A DNA stretch of 9,999 nucleotides, taken from NCBI GenBank assembly GCA_905215655.1, contig CAJMQT010000072.1, positions 1 to 9,999 on the forward strand, written 5' to 3'. Positions 1 to 6,202 of the stretch are shown in pieces. The DNA is from an uncultured bacterium (lineage in GTDB: Bacteria; Bacteroidota; Bacteroidia; Bacteroidales; Bacteroidaceae). A program made the position numbers and the translations under genes. Each line of letters starts with the position of its first letter. The first letter of the stretch is position 1. A model generated the notes under the pieces. The model did not search any database. It had not been told where the DNA came from and worked only from the letters and a program-made list of their open reading frames with translations.

Positions 1-42
1 GCACAGACATTTGGAACTCTCGTAACGAAAGCCTATGAATAA
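1..42 (+). other. Possible C-terminal tail of an upstream CDS
   Basis: The first frame is open from the window edge and would encode a 13-residue tail (AQTFGTLVTKAYE) ending in TAA at 40-42. The other two plus frames also end within 40 bases, so the choice of frame is a guess from amino-acid composition only. The remaining bases up to about 63 show no recognisable signal. Confidence 0.25.
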
Positions 43-63
43 TGCAGGTTAAGAAATATAAGC

Positions 64-193
64 ATGTTTCCTATTTGCTTTTAAAGCAATCGACCGCATT
101 TTACATTGTAATCGACCGTCTTTTACATTGCAAAAGACGGTCTTTTACATTGTAAAAGGTAATCTTTTGGAAAGTAAAAGGTATGTGTTCAAA
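64..193. repeat. Array of degenerate 22-bp palindromic units (array 1)
   Basis: Four units follow each other at an exact 22-bp period, beginning at 86, 108, 130 and 152, with weaker, shortened copies on each side. The best core is AAAAGACGGTCTTTT (132-146), a 15-bp palindrome around a central G. Cores are joined by a 7-base spacer, usually ACATTGT or ACATTGC. Spacer and flanks also pair (CTTTTAC, ATT, GTAAAAG at 142-158), so hairpins can form in two registers. A perfect 11-bp inverted repeat (GACCGTCTTTT with AAAAGACGGTC) spans 114-142. The same architecture recurs at 7061-7170. Function is unknown. Confidence 0.8.
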
Positions 194-220
194 GTGCGTC
201 CCATAAAAAACAAAAATATC

Positions 221-252
221 TTTGGTGTTTCGATAAAAAGGCAGTACCTTTG
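221..252 (+). promoter_or_regulatory. Promoter of tRNA-Leu, Bacteroidetes type
   Basis: TTTG at 221-224, a 20-base spacer, then TACCTTTG at 245-252 match the Bacteroidetes primary sigma consensus (TTTG, 19-21 bases, TAnnTTTG). Transcription should start near 256, giving a leader of about 65 bases before the tRNA. A second -7-like box, TATCTTTG at 217-224, overlaps the -33 element but has no good upstream partner. Confidence 0.8.
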
Positions 253-321
253 TGCCCGTTGTCAGCGTAAGAGCCGTTAAAGGATACACCGACGGGGTTC
301 AACGTCATACGACATTTTACC

Positions 322-403
322 GCGCCTGTGGCGGAATTGGTAGACGCGCCAGACTTAGGATCTGGTGTCTCGCGACGTGTAGGTTCGAGTCCTATCAGGC
401 GCA
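322..403 (+). tRNA. tRNA-Leu (anticodon UAG)
   Basis: The acceptor stem pairs GCGCCTG (322-328) with CAGGCGC (396-402), and A403 is the discriminator. The anticodon stem CCAGA/TCTGG closes a 7-base loop CTTAGGA, giving anticodon TAG, which reads CUA leucine codons. The enlarged variable region is that of a class II tRNA, as expected for leucine. The T arm contains TTCGAGT. The 3' CCA is not encoded (CAG follows), so it must be added by nucleotidyltransferase. A promoter at 221-252 and a terminator at 415-453 make this a single-gene unit. Confidence 0.97.
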
Positions 404-414
404 CAGAAAAGAGG

Positions 415-453
415 AAACGCTAATTATCTTGTTTGAAGATAGTTAGCGTTTTT
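415..453 (+). terminator. Rho-independent terminator after tRNA-Leu
   Basis: A 15-bp stem (416-430 with 436-450, one G-U pair) closes a 5-base loop and is followed by a T tract reaching 453. It begins 12 bases after the tRNA end, separating the tRNA from the downstream toxin-antitoxin pair. Confidence 0.9.
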
Positions 454-591
454 ATTATTTGAGATATATACCTTGCTTTTCGCAGATATAACAGCTCACT
501 CGATAAATATGGGGGGGCAGAGATGTAATATAAATGCTGTTCTCTATAAAATATTTTCTTTGCAAAAGTTATAATATAATGAAACTTTATA

Positions 592-599
592 TATCTTTG
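592..599 (+). promoter_or_regulatory. -7 box of the higBA promoter
   Basis: TATCTTTG fits TAnnTTTG exactly and ends only 4 bases before the toxin ATG at 604. Expected start-site spacing puts +1 at or next to that ATG, so the mRNA may be leaderless. No TTTG lies at the right distance upstream; the nearest (559-562) is 29 bases away. An AT-rich inverted repeat (ATATAA at 574-579, TTATAT at 587-592) overlaps the box and could be an autoregulatory operator, but such AT repeats arise easily by chance. Confidence 0.6.
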
Positions 600-603
600 C
601 ATC

Positions 604-951
604 ATGAATCTTAAGATAATAACGTATGGCGGCTATTTCGAGGAGTTTATGGAAGAACTTGACGAAAGAGTACAAGAGAAAATACAATATGGATTACTTT
701 TGCTTAAAACGCAAGACCGCTTAACTACGAAATTTGTAAAGGCTATTACGGACGGCTTGTTTGAACTGCGCACAGAATACATGGGTAACATATACCGTGT
801 GTTCTTCATCTTTGATGATGGGAAAATTGTAGTGTTGTTCAATGGGTTTCAGAAGAAGTCGCAAAAGACGCCAAAACAGGAAATAGAAAAAGCATTGAAA
901 ATAAAAAAAGCATATTATGGATACAAACAGACAAATAATCAGGGATTATGA
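604..951 (+). CDS. higB: HigB/RelE-superfamily toxin (Gp49-like)
   Basis: This is a 115-residue protein of the phage Gp49-like/HigB family, part of the RelE/ParE fold. These toxins are ribosome-associated mRNA endonucleases held inactive by a paired antitoxin. Visible family hallmarks are DGLFELR (residues 50-56), RVFF (65-68) and the basic GFQKKSQKTP (81-90) followed by EIEKALK. Length is normal for the family. The 3' end overlaps the next gene by 35 bp, and the toxin-first order is typical of higBA. The start is the first ATG, just after a -7 box; the next in-frame Met (residue 16) would remove the first strand of the fold. The gene is visibly richer in A and T than the housekeeping genes around it, consistent with acquisition. 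The fold assignment is firm; ribosome-dependent cleavage is inferred from the family. Confidence 0.87.
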   Translation: MNLKIITYGGYFEEFMEELDERVQEKIQYGLLLLKTQDRLTTKFVKAITDGLFELRTEYMGNIYRVFFIFDDGKIVVLFNGFQKKSQKTPKQEIEKALKIKKAYYGYKQTNNQGL

Positions 952-1222
952 TTCGGTGCTGAATGCAAAATTCGGCAAGAAGGGCACAGCTGAACGAGCT
1001 GCGGCAGAAGACAAGGCTCGTGACTTCTATACGTCACAAATTATCCTGCGGGCTCGAAAGGATGCAAATGTAACTCAGTCGGAATTAGCATCACGCATCA
1101 ACACCTCCAAATCGTACATATCGAAAATAGAAAACGGGGTATTGACTCCAAGCGTAAGCACATTTTACAGAATAATTACAGCGTTGGGCTTTCGGGTGGA
1201 AATCGTAAAGCCAATTATTTAG
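917..1222 (+). CDS. higA: HigA-type XRE-family antitoxin
   Basis: This 101-residue protein carries a Cro/C1-type helix-turn-helix at about residues 41-95, with TQSELASRINTSKSYISKIE (53-72) as the core and the usual conserved alanine, serine and glutamate positions. About 40 N-terminal residues precede it, of the kind that often contact the toxin. Antitoxins of this type bind the toxin and repress their own operon by binding the promoter. Its ATG lies inside the toxin gene in another frame with a 35-bp overlap, so the two are co-transcribed and translation is probably coupled. The C-terminus (GFRVEIVKPII) resembles the short end strand seen in Gp49-partner antitoxins. The operator is not certain; the AT inverted repeat at 574-592 is the best candidate. 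Confidence 0.85.
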   Translation: MDTNRQIIRDYDSVLNAKFGKKGTAERAAAEDKARDFYTSQIILRARKDANVTQSELASRINTSKSYISKIENGVLTPSVSTFYRIITALGFRVEIVKPII

Positions 1223-1286
1223 TTTGGTTTATGAAACCATGATACGACATCTTGTAACAGATGCGTTTGTTGATTGTTCAAGACGC

Positions 1287-1322
1287 AACGAGCGGCATTC
1301 CTTTGACGGAATGCCGCTCGTT
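1287..1322. terminator. Bidirectional terminator between higA and asnS
   Basis: A perfect 15-bp stem (1287-1301 with 1308-1322) encloses a 6-base loop, TTTGAC. It lies between convergent genes ending at 1222 (plus) and 1358 (minus). T tracts are weak on both sides. A second, smaller hairpin (AATGCGGA at 1345-1352 with TCCGCATT at 1365-1372) holds the asnS stop codon in its loop. Confidence 0.75.
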
Positions 1323-1357
1323 ATGTTTATTATCCTTTTCGTTAAATGCGGAGGATA

Positions 1358-2761
1358 TTAGAATTCCGCATTCTTCGGTGTACGCGGGAAAGGTATGACG
1401 TCACGGATGTTCTGCATGCCGGTAACGAACAGGATGAGGCGTTCAAAACCGAGACCGAAACCGCCGTGAGGACAACTTCCGTACTTGCGGGTGTCAAGAT
1501 ACCACCACATGTCTTTCATCGGGATGTCGCGCTCCTTGATTTCGGCAATCAGTTTGTCGTAATTCTCTTCACGCACGCTACCGCCGATGATTTCTCCGAT
1601 TTGCGGGAAGAGTACGTCCGTGCCTTGAACGGTCTTGCCGCCTTCGTTCAGCTTCATGTAGAACGCCTTTATCTCTTTTGGATATCCGGACATGATGACG
1701 GGCTTCTTGAAGTGCTCCTCAACGAGGAAACGCTCGTGCTCGCTGGCAAGATCCATGCCCCAGCTTACGGGGAACTCGAACTTGTGACCGTTTGCAACAG
1801 CCTCTTCGAGTATCTTTATGCCCTCGGTGTAATCCAAACGGACAAATGAGTCTTTGACAACCGACTGCAAGCGGGCAATGAGCGACTTGTCAATCATTTT
1901 GTTGAGGAACTCCAAGTCGTCCTTACAGTTGTCCAAAGCCCACTGCACGCAGTATTTGATGAAGTCCTCTTCGAGGTCTTGCAGGTCGTTGAGGTCGATG
2001 AAAGCGACCTCCGGCTCTACCATCCAGAACTCTGCGAGGTGACGCGGCGTGTTGGAGTTTTCGGCGCGGAACGTCGGTCCGAAGGTGTAGATCGCTCCGA
2101 GTGCCGTCGCTCCCAGCTCGCCTTCGAGCTGTCCGCTGACGGTGAGCGATGTCTGCTTTCCGAAGAAGTCGTCATCGTAGACAATCTTTCCGTCCTCGTC
2201 TTTTTTCAGGTCGTAGAGGTTCTTTGTCGTAACTTGGAACATCTGTCCGGCGCCTTCACAGTCGCTTGCGGTAATCAGCGGTGTGTGGAAATAGAAGAAA
2301 CCGTTGTCGTGGAAGTATTTGTGAATGGCGATAGCCATGTTGTGGCGTATGCGCATAACAGCTCCGAAGGTGTTTGTGCGCAGACGCATGTGTGCGTGCT
2401 GGCGCATGTATTCAAAGCTCTGTCCCTTCTTCTGCATGGGATAGTCGCTGCCGCAGAGACCGTAGATCTCTATTTCGCGGCATTGTATCTCGACGCTCTG
2501 ACCGGCTCCCTGACTTTCCACCAGCTCTCCGTTGACGCCGATACATGCTCCGGTGGTAATCTGTTTGAGCATATCCTCGTTGAATTTCGAGGGATCAACT
2601 ACCACCTGCACGTTCTTTATCGTCGAGCCGTCATTGATGGCGATGAAGTCTACCGACTTGCTGCTGCGGTGCGTACGCACCCAGCCTTTTACGTTGACAA
2701 TGGTTCCGTAGTCGTTGCGTTTAAGCACATCGACCACCTTTGTCCTCTTTATCTGTTCCAT
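1358..2761 (-). CDS. asnS: Asparagine--tRNA ligase (class II)
   Basis: This 467-residue cytoplasmic enzyme activates asparagine with ATP and charges tRNA-Asn; E. coli AsnS has 466 residues. An N-terminal OB-fold anticodon-binding domain is visible at about 20-105 (GWVRTHRSSKSVDFIAINDG at 26-45). The class II catalytic domain follows, with motif 1 around 137-165, motif 2 FRAE at 231-234 and motif 3 GLGFERL at 436-442 in the C-terminal segment. The C-terminus IPFPRTPKNAEF is characteristic of AsnRS, where AspRS usually has P-T-D-P. The start is the first ATG; the upstream gap of 72 bases to the rluB-like gene has no recognisable promoter, so it is probably the third gene of a purB - rluB-like - asnS operon. 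Termination is at the hairpins between 1287 and 1372. Confidence 0.97.
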   Translation of the reverse strand: MEQIKRTKVVDVLKRNDYGTIVNVKGWVRTHRSSKSVDFIAINDGSTIKNVQVVVDPSKFNEDMLKQITTGACIGVNGELVESQGAGQSVEIQCREIEIYGLCGSDYPMQKKGQSFEYMRQHAHMRLRTNTFGAVMRIRHNMAIAIHKYFHDNGFFYFHTPLITASDCEGAGQMFQVTTKNLYDLKKDEDGKIVYDDDFFGKQTSLTVSGQLEGELGATALGAIYTFGPTFRAENSNTPRHLAEFWMVEPEVAFIDLNDLQDLEEDFIKYCVQWALDNCKDDLEFLNKMIDKSLIARLQSVVKDSFVRLDYTEGIKILEEAVANGHKFEFPVSWGMDLASEHERFLVEEHFKKPVIMSGYPKEIKAFYMKLNEGGKTVQGTDVLFPQIGEIIGGSVREENYDKLIAEIKERDIPMKDMWWYLDTRKYGSCPHGGFGLGFERLILFVTGMQNIRDVIPFPRTPKNAEF

Positions 2762-2812
2762 ATTTGTATTTACTTTTTCTCGTTTTATTGGTCTTTCACC
2801 TTTTCACTCATT

Positions 2813-2844
2813 CGCCTTTATTCGAAGACGCCTTTATTCGAAGG
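2813..2844. repeat. 16-bp tandem duplication across a stop codon
   Basis: Two adjacent 16-bp units (2813-2828 and 2829-2844) differ at one base. The right unit holds the last codons and TAA of the rluB-like gene; the left one repeats them outside the gene in another frame. CGCCTT (2829-2834) and AAGGCG (2841-2846) can form a small hairpin around the stop codon. Confidence 0.8.
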
Positions 2845-4276
2845 CGCCCATGCGGAGCATTTCCACCTCTTTCTCGGTGAGGAAACGCCAGTCGCCGCGG
2901 CGCAGGTTCTTCTTTGTCAGTCCGGCAAAGAGCACGCGGTCGAGTTTTACCACTCTGTAACCGAGGCTTTCGAAGATACGGCGGACGATGCGGTTTTTGC
3001 CGCTGTGTATCTCTATTCCCACCTGACTCTTGTCCGTGTCGCTTGCGTACTCAACGGCGTCGGCGTGTATCTCGCCGTCTTCGAGCGTTATTCCGCTTGC
3101 TATCTGCTGCATGTCGTGAGCGGTAACGTTCTTGTCGAGGTAGACGTGATAAATCTTCTTTTTGAGGAATTTGGGGTGAGTCAGCTTGCTTGCCATGTCT
3201 CCGTCGTTGGTCAGGAGCAGCACGCCGGTGGTGTTACGGTCAAGACGTCCCACGGGATAGATGCGCTCCGGGCATGCGTCTTTCACCAAGTCCATCACCG
3301 TCTTACGCTGTTGCGGGTCGTCGCTGGTGGTCACGCAGTCCTTGGGCTTGTTCAGAAGGACGTACACCTTCTTCTCCATGGTTACGGGCTGGTCGTGGAA
3401 TTTCACTACGTCTGTACGCAAAATCTTCGTTCCGAGCTCTGTCACCACCTCTCCGTTGACGGTCACGACGCCTGCCTGTATGAACTCGTCTGCCTCACGA
3501 CGGCTGCAAACGCCGGCATTGGCGAGGAACTTGTTCAGGCGCAAAGGCACTGTCGGGTCGACGTTCGCCTCTTTATATTCGATGCGTTTTTTAAGGCTGT
3601 ACTTTGCGTTGGGATCGTAGTCAGGCGTGCGCTGGCGGTTGTAGCCCTGACGGTTGTATCCGCCCTGTCGCTGCTGTCCGTAGGCGTTGCGGCTGTATCC
3701 GCCACGCTGGTAGTTGTTCTGGCGCGGCTGATAGCCACCCTCTCCGTTGTTATTGTTGTAACGCGGGCGGTAACCTGCGTTCTGATAGTTGCCCTGTTGG
3801 TTCTGGCGCGGCTGATAACCGCCCTCTCCGTCGTTGTTGTAACGCGGGCGGTAACCTGCGTTCTGATAATTACCCTGTTGGTTCGGGCGCTGTCCGTACT
3901 GGTTCTGGCGCGGCTGATAGCCGCCCTCTCCGTCGTTATTGAAACGCGGACGGTAGTTCGGACGTTGCTGCTGGCGGTATCCGTTGCGCGGCTGATAGTC
4001 GCCCTGCTGTCCGTTATTGTAACGCGGGCGGTAAGGTCTTTGCTGCCCGTCATCATTCCGGAAACTTGCGCCGAAGCCTTCGGGACGAAATCCTCCTTCA
4101 TCTCTGTTGCCGTAATTTCTGTTCGGCGTGTACGGACGTTGCATGCGGATACGCGGTCTCATCGAGCGTTCTCCGTTTCTGTAATTGTGGTCTTCTGCCG
4201 GATTATAGCCCTCGCGGCCGTTTTCGTTGTGTCCGGTTGACATTCCTTCGTTCTGTTTTTCAAAATCTTCTGCCAT
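2834..4276 (-). CDS. RsuA/RluB-family rRNA pseudouridine synthase with repeat-rich N-terminus
   Basis: The enzyme isomerises a uridine in rRNA to pseudouridine. From the start chosen here it has 480 residues. About 1-230 is low-complexity sequence rich in Arg, Gly, Tyr, Asn and Gln. An S4 RNA-binding domain begins at LRLNKFLANAGVCSRREADE (245-264). The catalytic domain contains GRLDRNTTG (343-351), with Asp346 the expected nucleophile, and ends by a Lys/Arg-rich stretch. RluB (23S U2605) is the best match, but the target is not proven. The open frame extends upstream to an ATG at 4375, but those 33 residues are translated from a GC-rich repeat, so the ATG at 4276 (MAEDFEKQNEG) is preferred. 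Family members normally have only about 240-300 residues; the excess is the N-terminal extension. Confidence 0.9.
   Translation of the reverse strand: MAEDFEKQNEGMSTGHNENGREGYNPAEDHNYRNGERSMRPRIRMQRPYTPNRNYGNRDEGGFRPEGFGASFRNDDGQQRPYRPRYNNGQQGDYQPRNGYRQQQRPNYRPRFNNDGEGGYQPRQNQYGQRPNQQGNYQNAGYRPRYNNDGEGGYQPRQNQQGNYQNAGYRPRYNNNNGEGGYQPRQNNYQRGGYSRNAYGQQRQGGYNRQGYNRQRTPDYDPNAKYSLKKRIEYKEANVDPTVPLRLNKFLANAGVCSRREADEFIQAGVVTVNGEVVTELGTKILRTDVVKFHDQPVTMEKKVYVLLNKPKDCVTTSDDPQQRKTVMDLVKDACPERIYPVGRLDRNTTGVLLLTNDGDMASKLTHPKFLKKKIYHVYLDKNVTAHDMQQIASGITLEDGEIHADAVEYASDTDKSQVGIEIHSGKNRIVRRIFESLGYRVVKLDRVLFAGLTKKNLRRGDWRFLTEKEVEMLRMGAFE
3698..4033 (-). repeat. In-gene tandem repeats encoding YRPR[YF]NN modules
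   Basis: Four imperfect modules of 25-34 residues each open with YRPRYN or YRPRFN and continue through G-E-G-G-Y-Q-P-R (the first copy has GQQGDYQPR). Two adjacent copies also share QQGNYQNAG. The DNA itself repeats closely, so copy number could vary by slippage or recombination. The modules resemble RGG-type RNA-binding disordered regions in composition. Confidence 0.88.
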
Positions 4277-4317
4277 AATTTTAGATTGAGCCTCACGGCG
4301 GTTAATAAATATAAATG

Positions 4318-4408
4318 CCCCCTCCTGACCTCCCCGAGGGGAGGATTTGCGGTTGTTGTCCTTGCTTTTTCCCAACCTCCCTCCCCTCGGGGAGGGTCGG
4401 GGCAGGGG
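4318..4408. repeat. REPIN-like pair of inverted GC-rich palindromes
   Basis: Two palindromes, CCTCCCCGAGGGGAGG (4329-4344) and CCCTCCCCTCGGGGAGGG (4379-4396), lie in inverted orientation 34 bases apart. Related flanks (CCCCTCCTGA at the left, and CCCCTGCCCCGA on the other strand at the right) extend the match to about 27-30 bp per arm. The element starts 1 base after the purB stop codon and fills most of the gap before the rluB-like gene. No T tract follows either hairpin, so it need not stop transcription. The layout is that of a REP doublet; no transposase is present here. Confidence 0.75.
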
Positions 4409-4409
4409 T

Positions 4410-5756
4410 TTAAATTCCTGTGTAATTATGCGGTGTGATAGCCATTAGTTCGGCTTTCACATCGTCGCTGACGTTTAATTCTTTTATAAATTCGTGTATT
4501 GTCTGCTCTGTCATCTTGCTGTTTGTGCGTGTGAGAGCCTTCAACGCTTCGTAGGGATGCGGATAAGCCTCGCGGCGCAGTATGGTCTGTATTGCCTCGG
4601 CAACCACCGCCCACGTATCGTCAAGATCGGCGCGGAGCTTGTCTTCGTTGAGGATGAGCTTGCGTAGTCCTTTCAGCGTGCTTTGAAGAGCTATCACGCC
4701 GTGACCCAAAGGCACGCCGATGTTGCGCAGGACGGTTGAGTCGGTAAGGTCTCGTTGCAGTCGGCTGACGGGCAGTTTCTGTGCCAGGAATTGCAGTATT
4801 GCGTTAGCGATGCCGAGGTTGCCTTCGCTGTTTTCAAAGTCGATGGGGTTCACCTTGTGCGGCATGGCGCTTGATCCTACCTCGCCGGCTTTGATTTTCT
4901 GCTTGAAGTATTCCATCGAAATATACATCCAGAAGTCGCGGTCAAGGTCGATTATTATCGTGTTGATGCGTCGCAGGGCGTCGAAGACGCCGCCCAGACA
5001 GTCGTAGTTGCTTATCTGTGTGGTCCACTGCTCGCGTTCAAGTCCGAGCTTCTCGCTGACGAACTTGTTGCCGAATGCCTTCCAGTCGTATTGCGGATAA
5101 GCGACGTGGTGTGCGTTGTAATTACCCGTCGCGCCGCCGAATTTCGCCGTGAAGTGACACTCTTCGAGCGATGCGAGCTGCTGTTCGAGACGGTAGACGA
5201 AGACCATTATCTCCTTGCCGAGGCGTGTCGGCGATGCCGGTTGTCCGTGTGTCTTTGCGAGCATGGGCACGTCTTTCCACTCTTCGGCGTAGTCTTTGAG
5301 CTGTGTTATCAGCTCTTTCACCTGCGGGATGTAGACCTCGTTGAGCGCCTCTTTTACGGAGAGCGGCACGGAGGTGTTGTTGATGTCCTGCGACGTCAGT
5401 CCGAAGTGGATGAACTCTTTAAACTGTTCGAGTCCGCCGATGGCGTCAAACTGCTCTTTTATGTAATATTCAACGGCTTTGACGTCATGGTTTGTCACCT
5501 TTTCGATGTCTTTGACGCGCGCCGCCCCGTTCTCGTCGAAGTTGCGGTAAATGTCTCTCAGACGTCCGAACAGCGAGCTGTCGAATGCTTCGAGCTGCGG
5601 CAAGGGCAGCTCACAGAGCGTGATGAAGTATTCGATTTCTACTCTTATTCGATAACGGATGAGGGCATACTCAGAAAAATAGTCTGCAAGTTGTTCTGTT
5701 TTACCTCTGTAACGACCATCTATTGGAGAGATGGCTGTAAGCAAATCAAGTTTCAT
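4410..5756 (-). CDS. purB: Adenylosuccinate lyase
   Basis: PurB acts twice in purine synthesis: it releases fumarate from SAICAR to give AICAR, and from adenylosuccinate to give AMP. The 448-residue length is close to the E. coli-type enzyme (456). N-terminal LLTAISPIDGRY (5-16) is typical of that subgroup. Other visible hallmarks are TSQDINNT (121-128), KTHGQPASPT (168-177) with the catalytic His170, and the fumarate lyase signature GSSAMPHKVNP (294-304), whose serine-containing loop supplies the catalytic base. The start at 5756 lies about 19 bases after the predicted start site of a minus-strand promoter. It is the first gene of a probable operon with the rluB-like gene and asnS; a REPIN-like element follows its stop codon. 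Confidence 0.97.
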   Translation of the reverse strand: MKLDLLTAISPIDGRYRGKTEQLADYFSEYALIRYRIRVEIEYFITLCELPLPQLEAFDSSLFGRLRDIYRNFDENGAARVKDIEKVTNHDVKAVEYYIKEQFDAIGGLEQFKEFIHFGLTSQDINNTSVPLSVKEALNEVYIPQVKELITQLKDYAEEWKDVPMLAKTHGQPASPTRLGKEIMVFVYRLEQQLASLEECHFTAKFGGATGNYNAHHVAYPQYDWKAFGNKFVSEKLGLEREQWTTQISNYDCLGGVFDALRRINTIIIDLDRDFWMYISMEYFKQKIKAGEVGSSAMPHKVNPIDFENSEGNLGIANAILQFLAQKLPVSRLQRDLTDSTVLRNIGVPLGHGVIALQSTLKGLRKLILNEDKLRADLDDTWAVVAEAIQTILRREAYPHPYEALKALTRTNSKMTEQTIHEFIKELNVSDDVKAELMAITPHNYTGI

Positions 5757-5778
5757 AACTAATACGTATTAATGCTTG

Positions 5779-5786
5779 CAAAAGTA
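5779..5786 (-). promoter_or_regulatory. -7 box of the purB promoter
   Basis: Read on the minus strand this is TACTTTTG, matching TAnnTTTG. The predicted start is near 5775, a leader of about 19 bases. No clear TTTG lies 19-21 bases upstream. No purine riboswitch fits in so short a leader. Confidence 0.6.
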
Positions 5787-5882
5787 ATAATTTAAATCGA
5801 TTAATCTACCTTTATGGACGATAAAAGTTGTATAAGGTATGTATTTTTATTTTATGGGATGATTGTCATGCTTTTTAAAAAC

Positions 5883-5919
5883 GATAAAACCTCATCGCCC
5901 TTGCAGGAAATGAGGTTTC
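5883..5919 (-). terminator. Terminator of tRNA-Val
   Basis: AAACCTCAT and ATGAGGTTT (5887-5895 with 5910-5918) form a 9-bp stem with a 14-base loop. On the minus strand it is followed by TTTTATCGTTTTT, a good U-rich tail. It ends the tRNA transcript before the purB promoter. Confidence 0.85.
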
Positions 5920-5923
5920 GTTG

Positions 5924-5998
5924 TGGGCGCTGAGGGATTCGAACCCCCGACCCTCTGCTTGTAAGGCAGATGCTCTAAACCAGCTGAGCTAAGCGCCC
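5924..5998 (-). tRNA. tRNA-Val (anticodon UAC)
   Basis: On the minus strand the acceptor stem is GGGCGCT with AGCGCCC, and A (5924) is the discriminator. D arm TTAGCTCAGCTGGTTTAGAG, anticodon arm TCTGC-CTTACAA-GCAGA and T arm GGGGGTTCGAATCCC are all present. The loop gives anticodon TAC, reading GUA and other valine codons by wobble. CCA is not encoded. It has an exact promoter (6019-6050) and its own terminator, so it is a monocistronic unit. Confidence 0.97.
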
Positions 5999-6018
5999 TT
6001 GCTTTTTGTAAGCGGTTG

Positions 6019-6050
6019 CAAAGATACGTCGTTTTTTATTTTCCACCAAA
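6019..6050 (-). promoter_or_regulatory. Promoter of tRNA-Val, Bacteroidetes type
   Basis: On the minus strand TTTG (6050-6047), 20 bases, then TATCTTTG (6026-6019) give an exact consensus match. The predicted start is near 6015, 17 bases before the tRNA. Confidence 0.85.
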
Positions 6051-6070
6051 TTTTTCGGCATATTTTTTAT

Positions 6071-6159
6071 CACGGCAGGCGATTTTTGTTTGTTTGCCGT
6101 GCTTTATCCGCCGTTTTTCATGCTGTTTTGGTGCCGCGTGGCACCCTTTTTCCGGTGCC
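6071..6159. other. Intergenic hairpins downstream of the GntR gene
   Basis: CACGGCA (6071-6077) pairs with TGCCGTG (6095-6101). GGTGCC (6130-6135), GGCACC (6140-6145) and GGTGCC (6154-6159) allow two mutually exclusive hairpins. None has a strong T tract on the minus strand. They may end or stabilise the regulator's transcript before the tRNA-Val promoter. No gene is visible between 6051 and 6202. Confidence 0.45.
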
Positions 6160-6183
6160 ATCGGCGCAGTCAAGGCGCGTGAC

Positions 6184-6202
6184 CGGCGGCGCCCTGCCGC
6201 CG
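6184..6202 (-). terminator. GC hairpin abutting the GntR stop codon
   Basis: CGGCGGC (6184-6190) pairs with GCCGCCG (6196-6202) around a 5-base loop, directly after the TGA of the regulator. There is no T tract, so it may be a pause, a 3'-end stabiliser or part of a weak terminator. Confidence 0.5.

Noticed and set aside
64..193. CRISPR array
   Set aside because: The repeat unit is 22 bp with a 7-base spacer, the units are degenerate, and no cas genes are present. The same holds for 7061-7170.
252..446. Plus-strand ORF across tRNA-Leu
   Set aside because: It reads straight through a complete tRNA and into its terminator.
322..1286. Integrative element using tRNA-Leu as attachment site
   Set aside because: No integrase and no repeat of the tRNA 3' end was found downstream of the toxin-antitoxin pair within the window.
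1346..1849. Plus-strand ORF over the asnS 3' end
   Set aside because: Antisense shadow of a strongly conserved enzyme; no homologous features.
1979..4240. A 753-codon plus-strand ORF opposite asnS and the pseudouridine synthase gene
   Set aside because: It crosses two clear genes and the gap between them, is rich in Val, Leu and Ala with no recognisable domain, and has no promoter. It is explained by codon choice on the coding strand.
5091..5762. Plus-strand ORF opposite purB
   Set aside because: Antisense shadow of the N-terminal half of purB.
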